Numbered from the stretch's first letter, positions 1 through 6,651 are shown. The stretch is DNA of 6,692 bases from a bacterium (GCA_023129655.1 JAGMBN010000068.1:1-6692); one strand, 5' to 3'. Notes: generated from the letters alone by a model not told the origin. Made by a program: numbers and translations.

Positions 1-575
1 CCTTCACGTAATATTGAAGGCGGACTGACACTGCAGTCTATAACAGTGGATTCTATTCCAGTTGGTATCTCGTTATCATCAATACATAAATCTGCTTTAT
101 TCTCAAATATCTTCTCTAGCACCTTAATTGAAGTTGCCTGATGATTATATCCAGAAATATTTGCGCTTGTTGTAGCAAGCGACACTCCTAATTTCTTTAC
201 TAAAAATTGCGGTATTGGATGATTTGGTATTCTAAAACTTATTGTGGGAAACTCGTTTCCTTTCATAATACATGCTTGAGATATTGGAATATTTTCTTTT
301 GCTCTTAAGATAATTGTGAGTGGACCAGGCCAGAACTTGTTCATGAGCTCTTTTGCTATTTGAGGGATGTTATAAGCAAGATCTTCTACTTGCTTTAAGC
401 CTGAAATGAATAAAATTAATGGTTTTTTGCGGACTCTGTTTTTTAGGTCATAAATCCTATCTGCGGCCTGTTCTATATTGCATATGCACCCAATGCCGTA
501 AACAGTGTCAGTTGGAAAGATTACGACTTCGCCTTTTTTTAAGGCTTCAACCGCCGAGTATCTGTTTATCCTCAT
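1..575 (-). CDS. tsaC: Threonylcarbamoyl-AMP synthase (TsaC/Sua5/YwlC, YrdC domain), 3' end cut by window
   Basis: This enzyme makes threonylcarbamoyl-AMP from threonine, bicarbonate and ATP, the first step of t6A formation at position 37 of ANN-decoding tRNAs; it acts in the cytoplasm. The visible 191 residues cover nearly a full YrdC domain. Seen motifs: PTDTVYGIG at residues 21-29, a KxR pair (K45, R47) followed by KKPL at 50-53, FWPGPLTIIL at 81-90, TSANISG at 136-142 and ESTVID at 175-180. The start is the ATG at 575, with AAGGAA 9 nt upstream; it lies inside the end of the pilT-like gene in another frame, giving a 29-nt overlap. The product is incomplete because the frame is still open at base 1. 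A short TsaC form would end soon beyond the edge, whereas a long Sua5 form would carry another C-terminal domain, so the two cannot be told apart here. Family assignment is secure; the gene symbol is by family. Confidence 0.93.
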   Translation of the reverse strand, partial: MRINRYSAVEALKKGEVVIFPTDTVYGIGCICNIEQAADRIYDLKNRVRKKPLILFISGLKQVEDLAYNIPQIAKELMNKFWPGPLTIILRAKENIPISQACIMKGNEFPTISFRIPNHPIPQFLVKKLGVSLATTSANISGYNHQATSIKVLEKIFENKADLCIDDNEIPTGIESTVIDCSVSPPSILRE

Positions 576-1638
576 CAAGAAAGATTCCTTGCAGGTTCAT
601 TTTTAACGCTTCAGGATTCGTTGCATTAGCCATAGCCTGTTTTTTGCTTACAAAGCCCTTTTTACATAATTCCACCAGAGACATATTGAATGTCTGCATA
701 CCATCTTCCTTTCCGCCCTGAATAGCAGGTATTATCTTATGCAGTCTGTTTTCTCTTATTAATCTAGAAACAGCAGGTGTATTTATTAATATTTCCACCG
801 CAGGGGTTAGTCCATCCCTGTCCATTCTTGGTATAAGCCGCTGGCAAATGACAGCCTTAAGATTAAGAGAAAGTTGCATTCTGATCTGATGATGCTGAGA
901 TGGAGGGAAAAAATCAAGTATTCTGCTAAATACGCCTGATGTGTCAGTTGAATGAAGTGTTGTAAGTACAATGTGTCCTGTTTCTGCCGCGCCTAGAGCA
1001 ATATGAAAACTTTCAATATCTCTCATTTCGCCTATCAGGATAACATCCGGATCCTGGCGCATGGCGTGGCGTAATGCTATAGCGTATGAAAATGTATCTA
1101 TATGCACTTCTCTTTGATTCACAATGCTTTTTTTGTCTTTATGAAGAAACTCAATAGGATCTTCAACTGTTATAATATGGCGGTTCAAGTTCTCATTTAT
1201 GTAATCTATCATAGATGCAACAGTTGTTGATTTTCCGCAGCTCGTTGTGCCGGAAACAATGATTAGCCCTCTGTTTGATAAAGATATCTTCTCTAGTGCA
1301 GAAGAAGGCAGATTTAGCTCTTTAAATGATCCTATATGTGTTCTTACCCTTCTCAAAACTAATCCGACTGTTTCTCTCTGGAAGAAAATATTAACCCTGA
1401 AGCGTCCTAAATTCGGAGCTCCGTATGAAATATCCATTTCAAATTCTTTATCAAATTTTTGCTTTTGCTCCTCATTCATTAACTCAAACGCAATGTCTTT
1501 GGTATCTTTTGGAGAAAGTATTTCGCCATACGCATACAAGTTTCCACTTATTCTAATTTTAGCAGAGCTCCCTGCTTTTAGATGTAGATCTGTCCCCTCT
1601 TTTTCAACCAATTCTTTGAGATATTTTTCTATGTTCAT
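547..1638 (-). CDS. PilT/PilU-family type IV pilus retraction-type ATPase
   Basis: This is a 363-residue hexameric secretion ATPase of the PilT/PilU branch, expected at the cytoplasmic base of a type IV pilus or related filament machine. The N-terminal PAS-like domain (about 1-100) opens with TDLHLKAG at 16-23. The RecA-like domain follows: Walker A GTTSCGKST at 130-138, Asp box VEDPIEF at 158-164, NQREV at 174-178, Walker B with GEMRD at 203-207, and His box TGHIVLTTLHS at 220-230. C-terminal features are SLNLKAVICQRLIPR at 257-271, LIRE at 293-296 and GMQTF at 313-317. The LSLNLKA..QRL block recalls PilU and GEMRD recalls PilT, so I leave the symbol open. Length is normal for the family. 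Walker A departs from the usual GPTGSGKST at three variable positions, but the GKS/T core is intact. The ATG overlaps the ftsZ stop as ATGA, with AAGGAG 4 nt upstream. No pilin or other pilus gene is visible, so its substrate is unknown. Confidence 0.93.
   Translation of the reverse strand: MNIEKYLKELVEKEGTDLHLKAGSSAKIRISGNLYAYGEILSPKDTKDIAFELMNEEQKQKFDKEFEMDISYGAPNLGRFRVNIFFQRETVGLVLRRVRTHIGSFKELNLPSSALEKISLSNRGLIIVSGTTSCGKSTTVASMIDYINENLNRHIITVEDPIEFLHKDKKSIVNQREVHIDTFSYAIALRHAMRQDPDVILIGEMRDIESFHIALGAAETGHIVLTTLHSTDTSGVFSRILDFFPPSQHHQIRMQLSLNLKAVICQRLIPRMDRDGLTPAVEILINTPAVSRLIRENRLHKIIPAIQGGKEDGMQTFNMSLVELCKKGFVSKKQAMANATNPEALKMNLQGIFLDEDKQILGG
585..590 (-). promoter_or_regulatory. Ribosome binding site for tsaC-like gene, inside the pilT-like gene
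   Basis: On the minus strand AAGGAA lies 9 nt before the ATG at 575. It supports that start even though it requires a 29-nt overlap with the upstream coding region. The next in-frame sequence already runs into the conserved YrdC N-terminus (PTDTVYG at residue 21), so a later start would remove part of the fold. Confidence 0.6.
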
Positions 1639-2762
1639 TTTTCTCCTTGCATCCTATTTTTTACTCTTAAAAATGTTGGAATATCCAGATTGCTGTCACC
1701 GCCTAACTCCCTATTCACTTTTTCCAGCATAACCCGATCCTTTATTGTAGCTTCTTTTCTGTGAAACCCTGAGATATCTGAGGCGAATTTTACTTCCTTT
1801 TTTTCAAGATACGGAATATCAGTAGCAATAATTGTAAGTTTCAGCATATTATTTAATTTTTTATCTACAATAGCTCCAAATACTATATTAACATTCTGTG
1901 TAACGGCCTTACGGACATTATCAATGATTTTTTCAACTTCTCCAAAGCTGAGATCTTCATCGCCTGTTATATTAATAAGCATTGTCTTTGCGCTCTTAAT
2001 ATCGATCTCTTCCAGAATGGGACATAAAAGAGCATTTTTAACAACAGAGGATGCTCGTTCTTCGCCATACGCAGTTCCTACTGCTAAGGCAGCTTCTGCG
2101 CCATGAGTCATTATCTGTCGAATGTCTGATATATCAAGATTTATTATTCCAGAGACCGTTACCATGTCAGAGATTGCGCTGATAGCGTCAAATAGAGTGT
2201 TATTTGCAAATTCAAATGCTTTTAAAAAAGATGATTCTTTGTCAATTGTTCCAAAAAGTTTTTGGTTTGGTATAGAGATTGTTGCATTGGATTTTTCCTT
2301 TATTTTTCTTAATCCGTCTTTAGCCTGCATACATCTTTTTTTCCCTTCAAACAGAAAAGGGCTTGTAACTATTGCTATTGTTAAGGCTCCCAGTTCCTGG
2401 GCAATTTGACAGATTAGTGGCGCTGCTCCCGTGCCTGTTCCGCCGCCAAGTCCACAAGCCACAAATACAATATCCGAGTTTTTTAATGCTTCAGCAACTT
2501 CTGCTCTACTTTCATTCAGACTGCGGCGTCCTAAATCTATATTAGAACCTGTTCCAACTCCTTCTGTTGTCTTTAGCCCGATTTGAATTTTGTGAGGAAC
2601 TACAGATGCTCTAAGAGCCTGTATATCTGTGTTGATATTAATGCATTCTACTCCAGAGAGGCCTTTTTTATATATTGCATCTACAGAATTATTACCTCCT
2701 CCTCCAACTCCAACCAGTTTGATACTTGCACCTGCTGTCGTCTCTTCAACTATTTCAAACAT
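1635..2762 (-). CDS. ftsZ: Cell division GTPase FtsZ
   Basis: FtsZ is the tubulin-like GTPase that polymerises into the midcell Z-ring and organises septal wall synthesis. The 375-residue product shows the N-terminal nucleotide loop VGVGGGGNNSV (17-27), NTD at 44-46, the tubulin signature GGGTGTGAAP at 106-115, IPNQKL at 164-169, and the T7 synergy loop NLDISD at 208-213 with N208, D210 and D213 corresponding to the catalytic residues. A short variable linker (about 318-357) leads to the C-terminal peptide LDIPTFLR at 359-366, the docking site for FtsA and other partners, followed by a basic tail. Mild departures are SGIINLD where PGLINLD is usual and MTHGAEAA where a glycine is usual. The ATG at 2762 shares one base with the ftsA stop (TAATG), with GGAG 10 nt upstream. 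The length is usual and the gene looks fully functional. Confidence 0.98.
   Translation of the reverse strand: MFEIVEETTAGASIKLVGVGGGGNNSVDAIYKKGLSGVECININTDIQALRASVVPHKIQIGLKTTEGVGTGSNIDLGRRSLNESRAEVAEALKNSDIVFVACGLGGGTGTGAAPLICQIAQELGALTIAIVTSPFLFEGKKRCMQAKDGLRKIKEKSNATISIPNQKLFGTIDKESSFLKAFEFANNTLFDAISAISDMVTVSGIINLDISDIRQIMTHGAEAALAVGTAYGEERASSVVKNALLCPILEEIDIKSAKTMLINITGDEDLSFGEVEKIIDNVRKAVTQNVNIVFGAIVDKKLNNMLKLTIIATDIPYLEKKEVKFASDISGFHRKEATIKDRVMLEKVNRELGGDSNLDIPTFLRVKNRMQGEK
1643..1648 (-). promoter_or_regulatory. Strong Shine-Dalgarno for pilT-like gene within the ftsZ 3' end
   Basis: AAGGAG on the minus strand, 4 nt before the ATG at 1638, encodes the penultimate codons of ftsZ. It is the clearest Shine-Dalgarno among the junctions in the window. 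Together with the ATGA start-stop overlap it indicates that the pilT-like gene is translated from the ftsZ message, by coupling, fresh initiation, or both. The spacing is on the short side. Confidence 0.65.
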
Positions 2763-3976
2763 TAGAAAAAATCTCCAAATATCTTCTTTACACTTCCTGT
2801 CATTTTACCTATAAGATTTTTATTTTCAAATCTTGACGTTCCTCCGAATTTTCTAAAGTCAGAACCATGTTGTAATAATCCGATACATGTTGAATAGCTT
2901 GGTTTGTCAGAGATATCTTCAAGTTGATATGCAAGGTTTGGCACACCTACTCTTGTTGGCAGATTAAATATATCTCTTGCGGTTGATGTCATTCCTTTAA
3001 GTAAAGAGCTTCCGCCTGTGAGAACTACTCCGGATGCAATTAAATTTACGAAATCAGCTCTTTCTATCTCTTCCTTTACAATTCGGATAGTTTCTGCAAT
3101 TCTTGGTTGAACAATCTCTGAAAGCTGATACGGTGAGAAATGGTTGGAGCTTTCTTGATTATTAGTATTAGTTTCCATGTCTAATCCAGCACCGTATTTT
3201 TTCTTTATTTTCTCTGCTTCCGGTGTAGAAATATGAAGACCTATAGCTATGTCATTTGTTATATGATTGCCGCCTATTGCCAGTACCTGAGAGTACTTCA
3301 GACTGTCTTTTTCAAAGATAACAAAATTTGTTGTGCCTGCTCCCATTTCAATCAATACAACGCCAAGCTCTTTTTCACTCTGCGATAGTACTGATTCAGA
3401 AGAGGCTAATAGATTAAATACAATATCTTCTATCTTAAAGCCAGCCTGATTAACGCTTTTTATGAAATTCTGTGTATGTGTTATCATGCCAGTAACAATA
3501 TGTGTCATTATTTCAAGCTTTACGCCATTCATGCCAACTGGATCTTTAATCTCCGGCTGACCGTCTATAATGAAGTCCTGAGGTAAAACCTGGATAATCT
3601 CTCTTCCTTCCGGCAAAGCAATTGCTTTAGCTGTTTCTATTACGTTTCGAGTATCTTCAATTGTTATCTCTCCATCCTCTCTTCTAACCGGAACGCTTCC
3701 TTTACTATTAACCGTCTTAATATGTCCGCCTCCGATTCCCATGAACACGGATTTGATTTCTAACTCCGATGTCTTTTCTGCCTCTCTAACAGCTTTTTTG
3801 ATATCATCGGTCACAATATCAATATTAACAATAAGTCCTTTTTTCAGGCCTCTGGTAGGAACTATTCCCATTCCTATAACTTCTATACTATCCTCTTTGT
3901 CTAATTTGCCAACCATGGCGCATATTTTAGAAGTTCCTATATCCAGCGCTGTTACAATGTCTTTTTGAGTTCGCAT
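2762..3976 (-). CDS. ftsA: Cell division protein FtsA (actin-like membrane tether of FtsZ)
   Basis: FtsA is an actin-fold ATP-binding protein that anchors FtsZ filaments to the cytoplasmic membrane and recruits later division proteins. The 404-residue product has phosphate-1 loop ALDIGTSK at 10-17, the FtsA-specific 1C/SHS2 region at about 84-163 (including IKDPVGMNGVKLE at 143-155), phosphate-2 loop GAGTTNF at 212-218, adenosine motif VVLTGGSSLLKG at 317-328, and a C-terminal amphipathic segment (MTGSVKKIFGDFF, 392-404) that fits the membrane-targeting helix. A polar Asn/Ser-rich stretch at 268-279 occupies a variable loop. The phosphate-2 loop differs from the usual DIGGGTTD: E210 stands for Asp, A213 for Gly and N217 for Asp. 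The gene follows ftsQ after 4 nt and directly precedes ftsZ, the classic pairing. No strong Shine-Dalgarno is visible before the ATG at 3976, which suggests coupling to ftsQ. Confidence 0.97.
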   Translation of the reverse strand: MRTQKDIVTALDIGTSKICAMVGKLDKEDSIEVIGMGIVPTRGLKKGLIVNIDIVTDDIKKAVREAEKTSELEIKSVFMGIGGGHIKTVNSKGSVPVRREDGEITIEDTRNVIETAKAIALPEGREIIQVLPQDFIIDGQPEIKDPVGMNGVKLEIMTHIVTGMITHTQNFIKSVNQAGFKIEDIVFNLLASSESVLSQSEKELGVVLIEMGAGTTNFVIFEKDSLKYSQVLAIGGNHITNDIAIGLHISTPEAEKIKKKYGAGLDMETNTNNQESSNHFSPYQLSEIVQPRIAETIRIVKEEIERADFVNLIASGVVLTGGSSLLKGMTSTARDIFNLPTRVGVPNLAYQLEDISDKPSYSTCIGLLQHGSDFRKFGGTSRFENKNLIGKMTGSVKKIFGDFF

Positions 3977-3980
3977 AAGT

Positions 3981-4781
3981 TTACTTTCTGTATTTTGCAG
4001 GAGTAATGTCTAAATCCTTTCCAAAGCGCAGATCTATATAGAGAAGTTTTTTCCTTTGAGCTTGTCTAAGTCTGCTTAGAATATCCTCTAACAATACCAG
4101 CCTTTCTTCAAAATCAGTTTTACCTATTTTTATTTTTATTTCATTATTTTGACATATAAAGTCAAGAATTAGATTTTCGGGTCTTTTAACATTTATATTC
4201 TTTAAACTGCCAAATTCAGAAAGTCTTCCCATATTATAGGTTTTTATAATTGTAATAATCTTTTTTATTAATTCAGACACTTCGGGGTTGTTTATTTTCA
4301 ATCCTATTATTTCCGGCAACCCTCTTGATTCATTAAGCTTAATAATTACTCCATCTTCATCTATCCCATATATATTTCGCCTGTATGATATTTGTCCCAT
4401 AGGGATTCTTTTTGTTATATTTACTAAAATTGTATTTGGAAATGAGCGTTCAACAATAACACTTTTTACCTCTGCCAATGTCTCATAGTCTGATCGCAGC
4501 TTGTTGATATCAAGAGTAAAGATATTCTCACCTTTTATATTATCAAGAAATTTACCGTTATTTACAATAACATTATTAATACGGAAGTAATTTGAATGAA
4601 TAATGAATTCTTTAAATCTTAATACTATAAAAAAAGCGGCGTATATGACCAGCGACAGCCCTATTATTTTGCCTATCTGCGCAGCTCTTTTTTTAATCAG
4701 CTTCTTATATGAACGAGGCGCAGCAGAGACTCTAGGCGCTATTTTAACGTTCTTGCGAATTTTTGTTTTTCTACTTTTCAT
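3981..4781 (-). CDS. ftsQ: Cell division protein FtsQ/DivIB (POTRA domain)
   Basis: FtsQ is a single-pass inner-membrane protein that bridges the FtsA/FtsZ ring and the periplasmic FtsB/FtsL and wall-synthesis proteins. The 266-residue product has a strongly basic cytoplasmic N-terminus (1-35), one hydrophobic membrane segment at about 36-54 (IGKIIGLSLVIYAAFFIVL) and an extracytoplasmic remainder. A POTRA domain spans about 66-125, beginning FRINNVIV and including ENIFTLDI at 85-92 and the family-typical VKSVIVERSFPNTILVNITKRIP at 105-127. The C-terminal region ends with YIDLRFGKDL, matching the 'vDLRf' strand common near the end of FtsQ proteins. Sequence conservation is low, as is normal for this family, so position between ddl and ftsA adds much of the confidence. 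The ATG at 4781 overlaps the end of ddl by 11 nt; the upstream AAGAAA is only a weak Shine-Dalgarno. Confidence 0.93.
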   Translation of the reverse strand: MKSRKTKIRKNVKIAPRVSAAPRSYKKLIKKRAAQIGKIIGLSLVIYAAFFIVLRFKEFIIHSNYFRINNVIVNNGKFLDNIKGENIFTLDINKLRSDYETLAEVKSVIVERSFPNTILVNITKRIPMGQISYRRNIYGIDEDGVIIKLNESRGLPEIIGLKINNPEVSELIKKIITIIKTYNMGRLSEFGSLKNINVKRPENLILDFICQNNEIKIKIGKTDFEERLVLLEDILSRLRQAQRKKLLYIDLRFGKDLDITPAKYRK

Positions 4782-5685
4782 GTTTCTTGATTGCCAGATC
4801 CAGTAATATCAGACAGAGTTCCCTGAAACTTATTCCAGCCGCTTGTGCGGCTTTTGGCAGGAGACTTGTTTCTGTAAGGCCTGGAATTGTATTGATCTCT
4901 AAAACATAGGGATTGAGTTTGCAGTCAAGTTTCATATCCACTCTTGACATTCCATAGCATCCAAGCACCTTATGCGCCTTGAAAGCTATCTGTTTTATCT
5001 GAGAAATCTTCTCTTTTACAAGCTCTGCAGGCACAACAAAATCCGTGGATTTTTTTCCGTATTTTGCATTAAAGTCATAAAATCCGGACTTTGGAATAAT
5101 TTCAATTACTGGCAAGGCTTTCTCCTCTAAGATACCAACTGTTATTTCTTTTCCATCTATATACTTTTCACATATTACATTATCATCATAACGAAAAGCA
5201 ATTTCCATAGCTTTCTTGAATTCATCTTCTTTTCTTACGATAGATATTCCGATTGTTGAGCCTTCCGTAGACGGCTTAACAACTACAGGAAAGTTCTTCA
5301 AAGAATTAGCAATATAGAGTTTATCTTTACTTATTACTCTAAATTCAGGAGTTGGAATTCCGGCAATCTGAAACAAACGCTTGGAAGCTATTTTATCCAT
5401 AGAGAGTGCGCTTGCAAGGACTCCGGATCCTGTATAGGGAATATTTAATATATCAAGCATTCCCTGAATTGTTCCATCCTCTCCCGGCTTTCCGTGAAGA
5501 GCAATGAATACAAGATTTATTTTATTCTTTATCAGCCTGTCAGGCAGATCTCTATTAACATCAAAAGCAGTAGCATTCAACTGAGCCTCTTTAAGAGCCT
5601 TTAGAACACAATTCCCACTTTTAAGAGATATATCTCTTTCCGAAGAAGCCCCTCCCATTAAAACAGCAATACGTCTATTTTTCAT
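4771..5685 (-). CDS. ddl: D-alanine--D-alanine ligase
   Basis: Ddl is the cytoplasmic ATP-grasp enzyme that joins two D-alanines for the end of the peptidoglycan stem peptide. The 304-residue product is of usual length. Visible motifs are GGASSERDISLKSG at 11-24 (E16 is the conserved substrate-binding Glu), HGKPGEDGTIQG at 64-75, SGVLASALSMDK at 87-98, ATP-binding VVKPSTEGSTIG at 135-146, EKYIDGKEITVG at 173-184, the omega loop FYDFNAKY at 202-209, SRVDM at 247-251 and the metal-binding EINTIPGLTETS at 263-274. K208 and Y209 correspond to the Lys-Tyr pair of E. coli DdlB (215/216), which argues for D-Ala-D-Ala rather than the D-lactate activity of VanA-type ligases, where the Tyr is changed. 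The start ATG at 5685 overlaps the murB stop as ATGA; the upstream Shine-Dalgarno is weak, so translational coupling is likely. Confidence 0.97.
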   Translation of the reverse strand: MKNRRIAVLMGGASSERDISLKSGNCVLKALKEAQLNATAFDVNRDLPDRLIKNKINLVFIALHGKPGEDGTIQGMLDILNIPYTGSGVLASALSMDKIASKRLFQIAGIPTPEFRVISKDKLYIANSLKNFPVVVKPSTEGSTIGISIVRKEDEFKKAMEIAFRYDDNVICEKYIDGKEITVGILEEKALPVIEIIPKSGFYDFNAKYGKKSTDFVVPAELVKEKISQIKQIAFKAHKVLGCYGMSRVDMKLDCKLNPYVLEINTIPGLTETSLLPKAAQAAGISFRELCLILLDLAIKKHEK

Positions 5686-6599
5686 ACGCCTATTATCTTA
5701 ATTTCTTCTTCCAATTTTATATCAGTTTTTTCAAAAACTTGTTTTTTTATCTTTCTAATGAGTTCTAAAACATCCTGAGCGCTTGCATTGCCATTATTGA
5801 CAATAAAGTTGGCATGCTTCATGGAAACCTGCGCATCTCCGATAACAAGTCCTTTTAATCCTGCATCATCAATTAACCTGCCTGCAAAATGCCCATCCGG
5901 ATTCTTGAATATACACCCTGCGCTTGGTATGTCAAGAACCTGTGTGGATTTTTTGTGCTCCAAAAGTCTGGATATGCGATCATTGATTTCTTTTTCTTTT
6001 CCTCTTTTTAGTTTTAACTCTACTTCAACTATTATGTATTCAGATAGATTAGACTTGCGATATCCAAAACACAGACCCTCTTTCCCAAGTTCAGATACAT
6101 TTCCATTCATATCAATTACTTTTACTGATTCAACAAGATTTCCAATCGACACATACTCTATGTTTCGGATTTCTTTTGTTCCTGCATTCATACACACTGC
6201 TCCACCAACAGTTCCCGGAATGCCTGCTGCAGACTCAAGTCCTGTAAGTTCTTCTTTCGCAGCTTGTTTTAAGACTCTTGAAAGCAAAGCCCCAGTTCCA
6301 CATATAACGCTATCTGCTTTTACCCTAATTTCACATAACCCCTGTTCCAAATTTAGCACAACGCCTCTTATTCCTTTATCACTGATTAAGACGTTTGTTC
6401 CTCTCCCAATGGTTGTAACAGGAATGTTATAACTATTGCAGAATGTGAGGATGTTTTTGATATCCGAAATATCTTTTGGATATATCCACGCATCTGCAGG
6501 GCCGCCAATTCTAAAAGAGGTATGCTTGGATAAAAATTCATTAAATTTGATCTCTCCTCTTATCAAATTAGGGAGCTCTTTAGTCAATTTTTTATTCAT
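5682..6599 (-). CDS. murB: UDP-N-acetylenolpyruvoylglucosamine reductase (MurB, type II)
   Basis: MurB is a cytoplasmic FAD enzyme that uses NADPH to reduce UDP-GlcNAc-enolpyruvate to UDP-MurNAc. Residue numbers here count from a possible TTG start at 6605; subtract 2 for the ATG start chosen. FAD-binding motifs are SFRIGGPAD (30-38), GRGTNVLISD (67-76) and AAGIPGTVGGAVCMNAG (126-142). The substrate-binding domain shows FGYRKS (180-185), PSAGCIFKNP (227-236), AGRLIDDAGLKG (241-252) and HANFIVN (264-270), and the C-terminal EEEIKIIG holds the catalytic Glu. C231 sits where the proton-donating Ser, or Cys in some homologues, is found. The pattern is type II, without the long insertion of E. coli MurB. 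I prefer the ATG at 6599, 11 nt after AAGGGG, over the TTG at 6605; upstream the frame closes at the TAA that ends murC. The stop overlaps ddl by 4 nt. Confidence 0.96.
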   Translation of the reverse strand: MNKKLTKELPNLIRGEIKFNEFLSKHTSFRIGGPADAWIYPKDISDIKNILTFCNSYNIPVTTIGRGTNVLISDKGIRGVVLNLEQGLCEIRVKADSVICGTGALLSRVLKQAAKEELTGLESAAGIPGTVGGAVCMNAGTKEIRNIEYVSIGNLVESVKVIDMNGNVSELGKEGLCFGYRKSNLSEYIIVEVELKLKRGKEKEINDRISRLLEHKKSTQVLDIPSAGCIFKNPDGHFAGRLIDDAGLKGLVIGDAQVSMKHANFIVNNGNASAQDVLELIRKIKKQVFEKTDIKLEEEIKIIGV

Positions 6600-6600
6600 A

Positions 6601-6651
6601 TCCAACTCATCCCCTTACCCTTCTCTTGACAGAGAAGGGAGAACCAACTCA
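6601..6651. repeat. Palindromic mini-repeat with flanking 8-bp direct repeats at the murC/murB junction
   Basis: A perfect 8-bp inverted repeat, CCCTTCTC at 6618-6625 and GAGAAGGG at 6632-6639, surrounds a 6-nt loop. The same 8-mer CCAACTCA occurs at 6602-6609 and 6644-6651, bracketing a 34-bp core (6610-6643). The core encodes the end of MurC (LPSLSREG) and its stop codon and contributes the murB Shine-Dalgarno. Its style, CCCCTTACCC followed by a CCCTTCTC/GAGAAGGG palindrome, resembles small REP- or MITE-like palindromic repeats scattered through many bacterial genomes. That it is mobile or repeated elsewhere is inference: only one copy is visible. In the transcript it would form a hairpin at the very end of murC. 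Confidence 0.55.
6611..6616 (-). promoter_or_regulatory. Probable murB ribosome binding site, overlapping the murC stop codon
   Basis: AAGGGG on the minus strand overlaps the murC TAA and lies 11 nt before the ATG at 6599 (5 nt before a TTG at 6605). It belongs to the palindromic mini-repeat at this junction, so the repeat appears to supply the initiation signal for murB. Which of the two starts is used is not settled by the sequence; ATG is favoured as the stronger codon. Confidence 0.5.

Noticed and set aside
533..542. A-run near the tsaC start as a programmed frameshift site
   Set aside because: The frame before and after the run is continuous and both sides match the YrdC domain, so no shift is needed; such runs are common in AT-rich coding sequence.
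419..721. Plus-strand open frame across the pilT/tsaC overlap
   Set aside because: It is the shadow of two real minus-strand genes; the Leu/Cys-rich translation has no family resemblance.
1247..1732. Plus-strand open frame opposite the pilT-like gene and the ftsZ end
   Set aside because: It is antisense to conserved coding sequence on both sides of a junction, with low-complexity translation and no motif.
4771..5685. Possible D-Ala-D-lactate (Van-type) ligase
   Set aside because: The omega-loop Lys-Tyr pair (K208, Y209) and the dcw location match housekeeping Ddl; no vanH- or vanX-like neighbour is present.
5788..6432. Long plus-strand open frame (about 214 codons) opposite murB
   Set aside because: It is antisense to a fully convincing murB, its translation shows no recognisable domain and looks like the Ser/Pro-rich shadow of the coding strand, and no ribosome binding site stands out.
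6600..6605. TTG at 6605 as the murB start
   Set aside because: It would put AAGGGG only 5 nt upstream and use a rare start codon, while an ATG two codons later has acceptable spacing; not excluded, only less likely.
6618..6639. Hairpin at the murC end as an intrinsic transcription terminator
   Set aside because: On the transcribed strand the stem is followed by UAAGGGG, not a run of U, and essential murB lies immediately downstream; a role in RNA stability or processing is possible but not shown.
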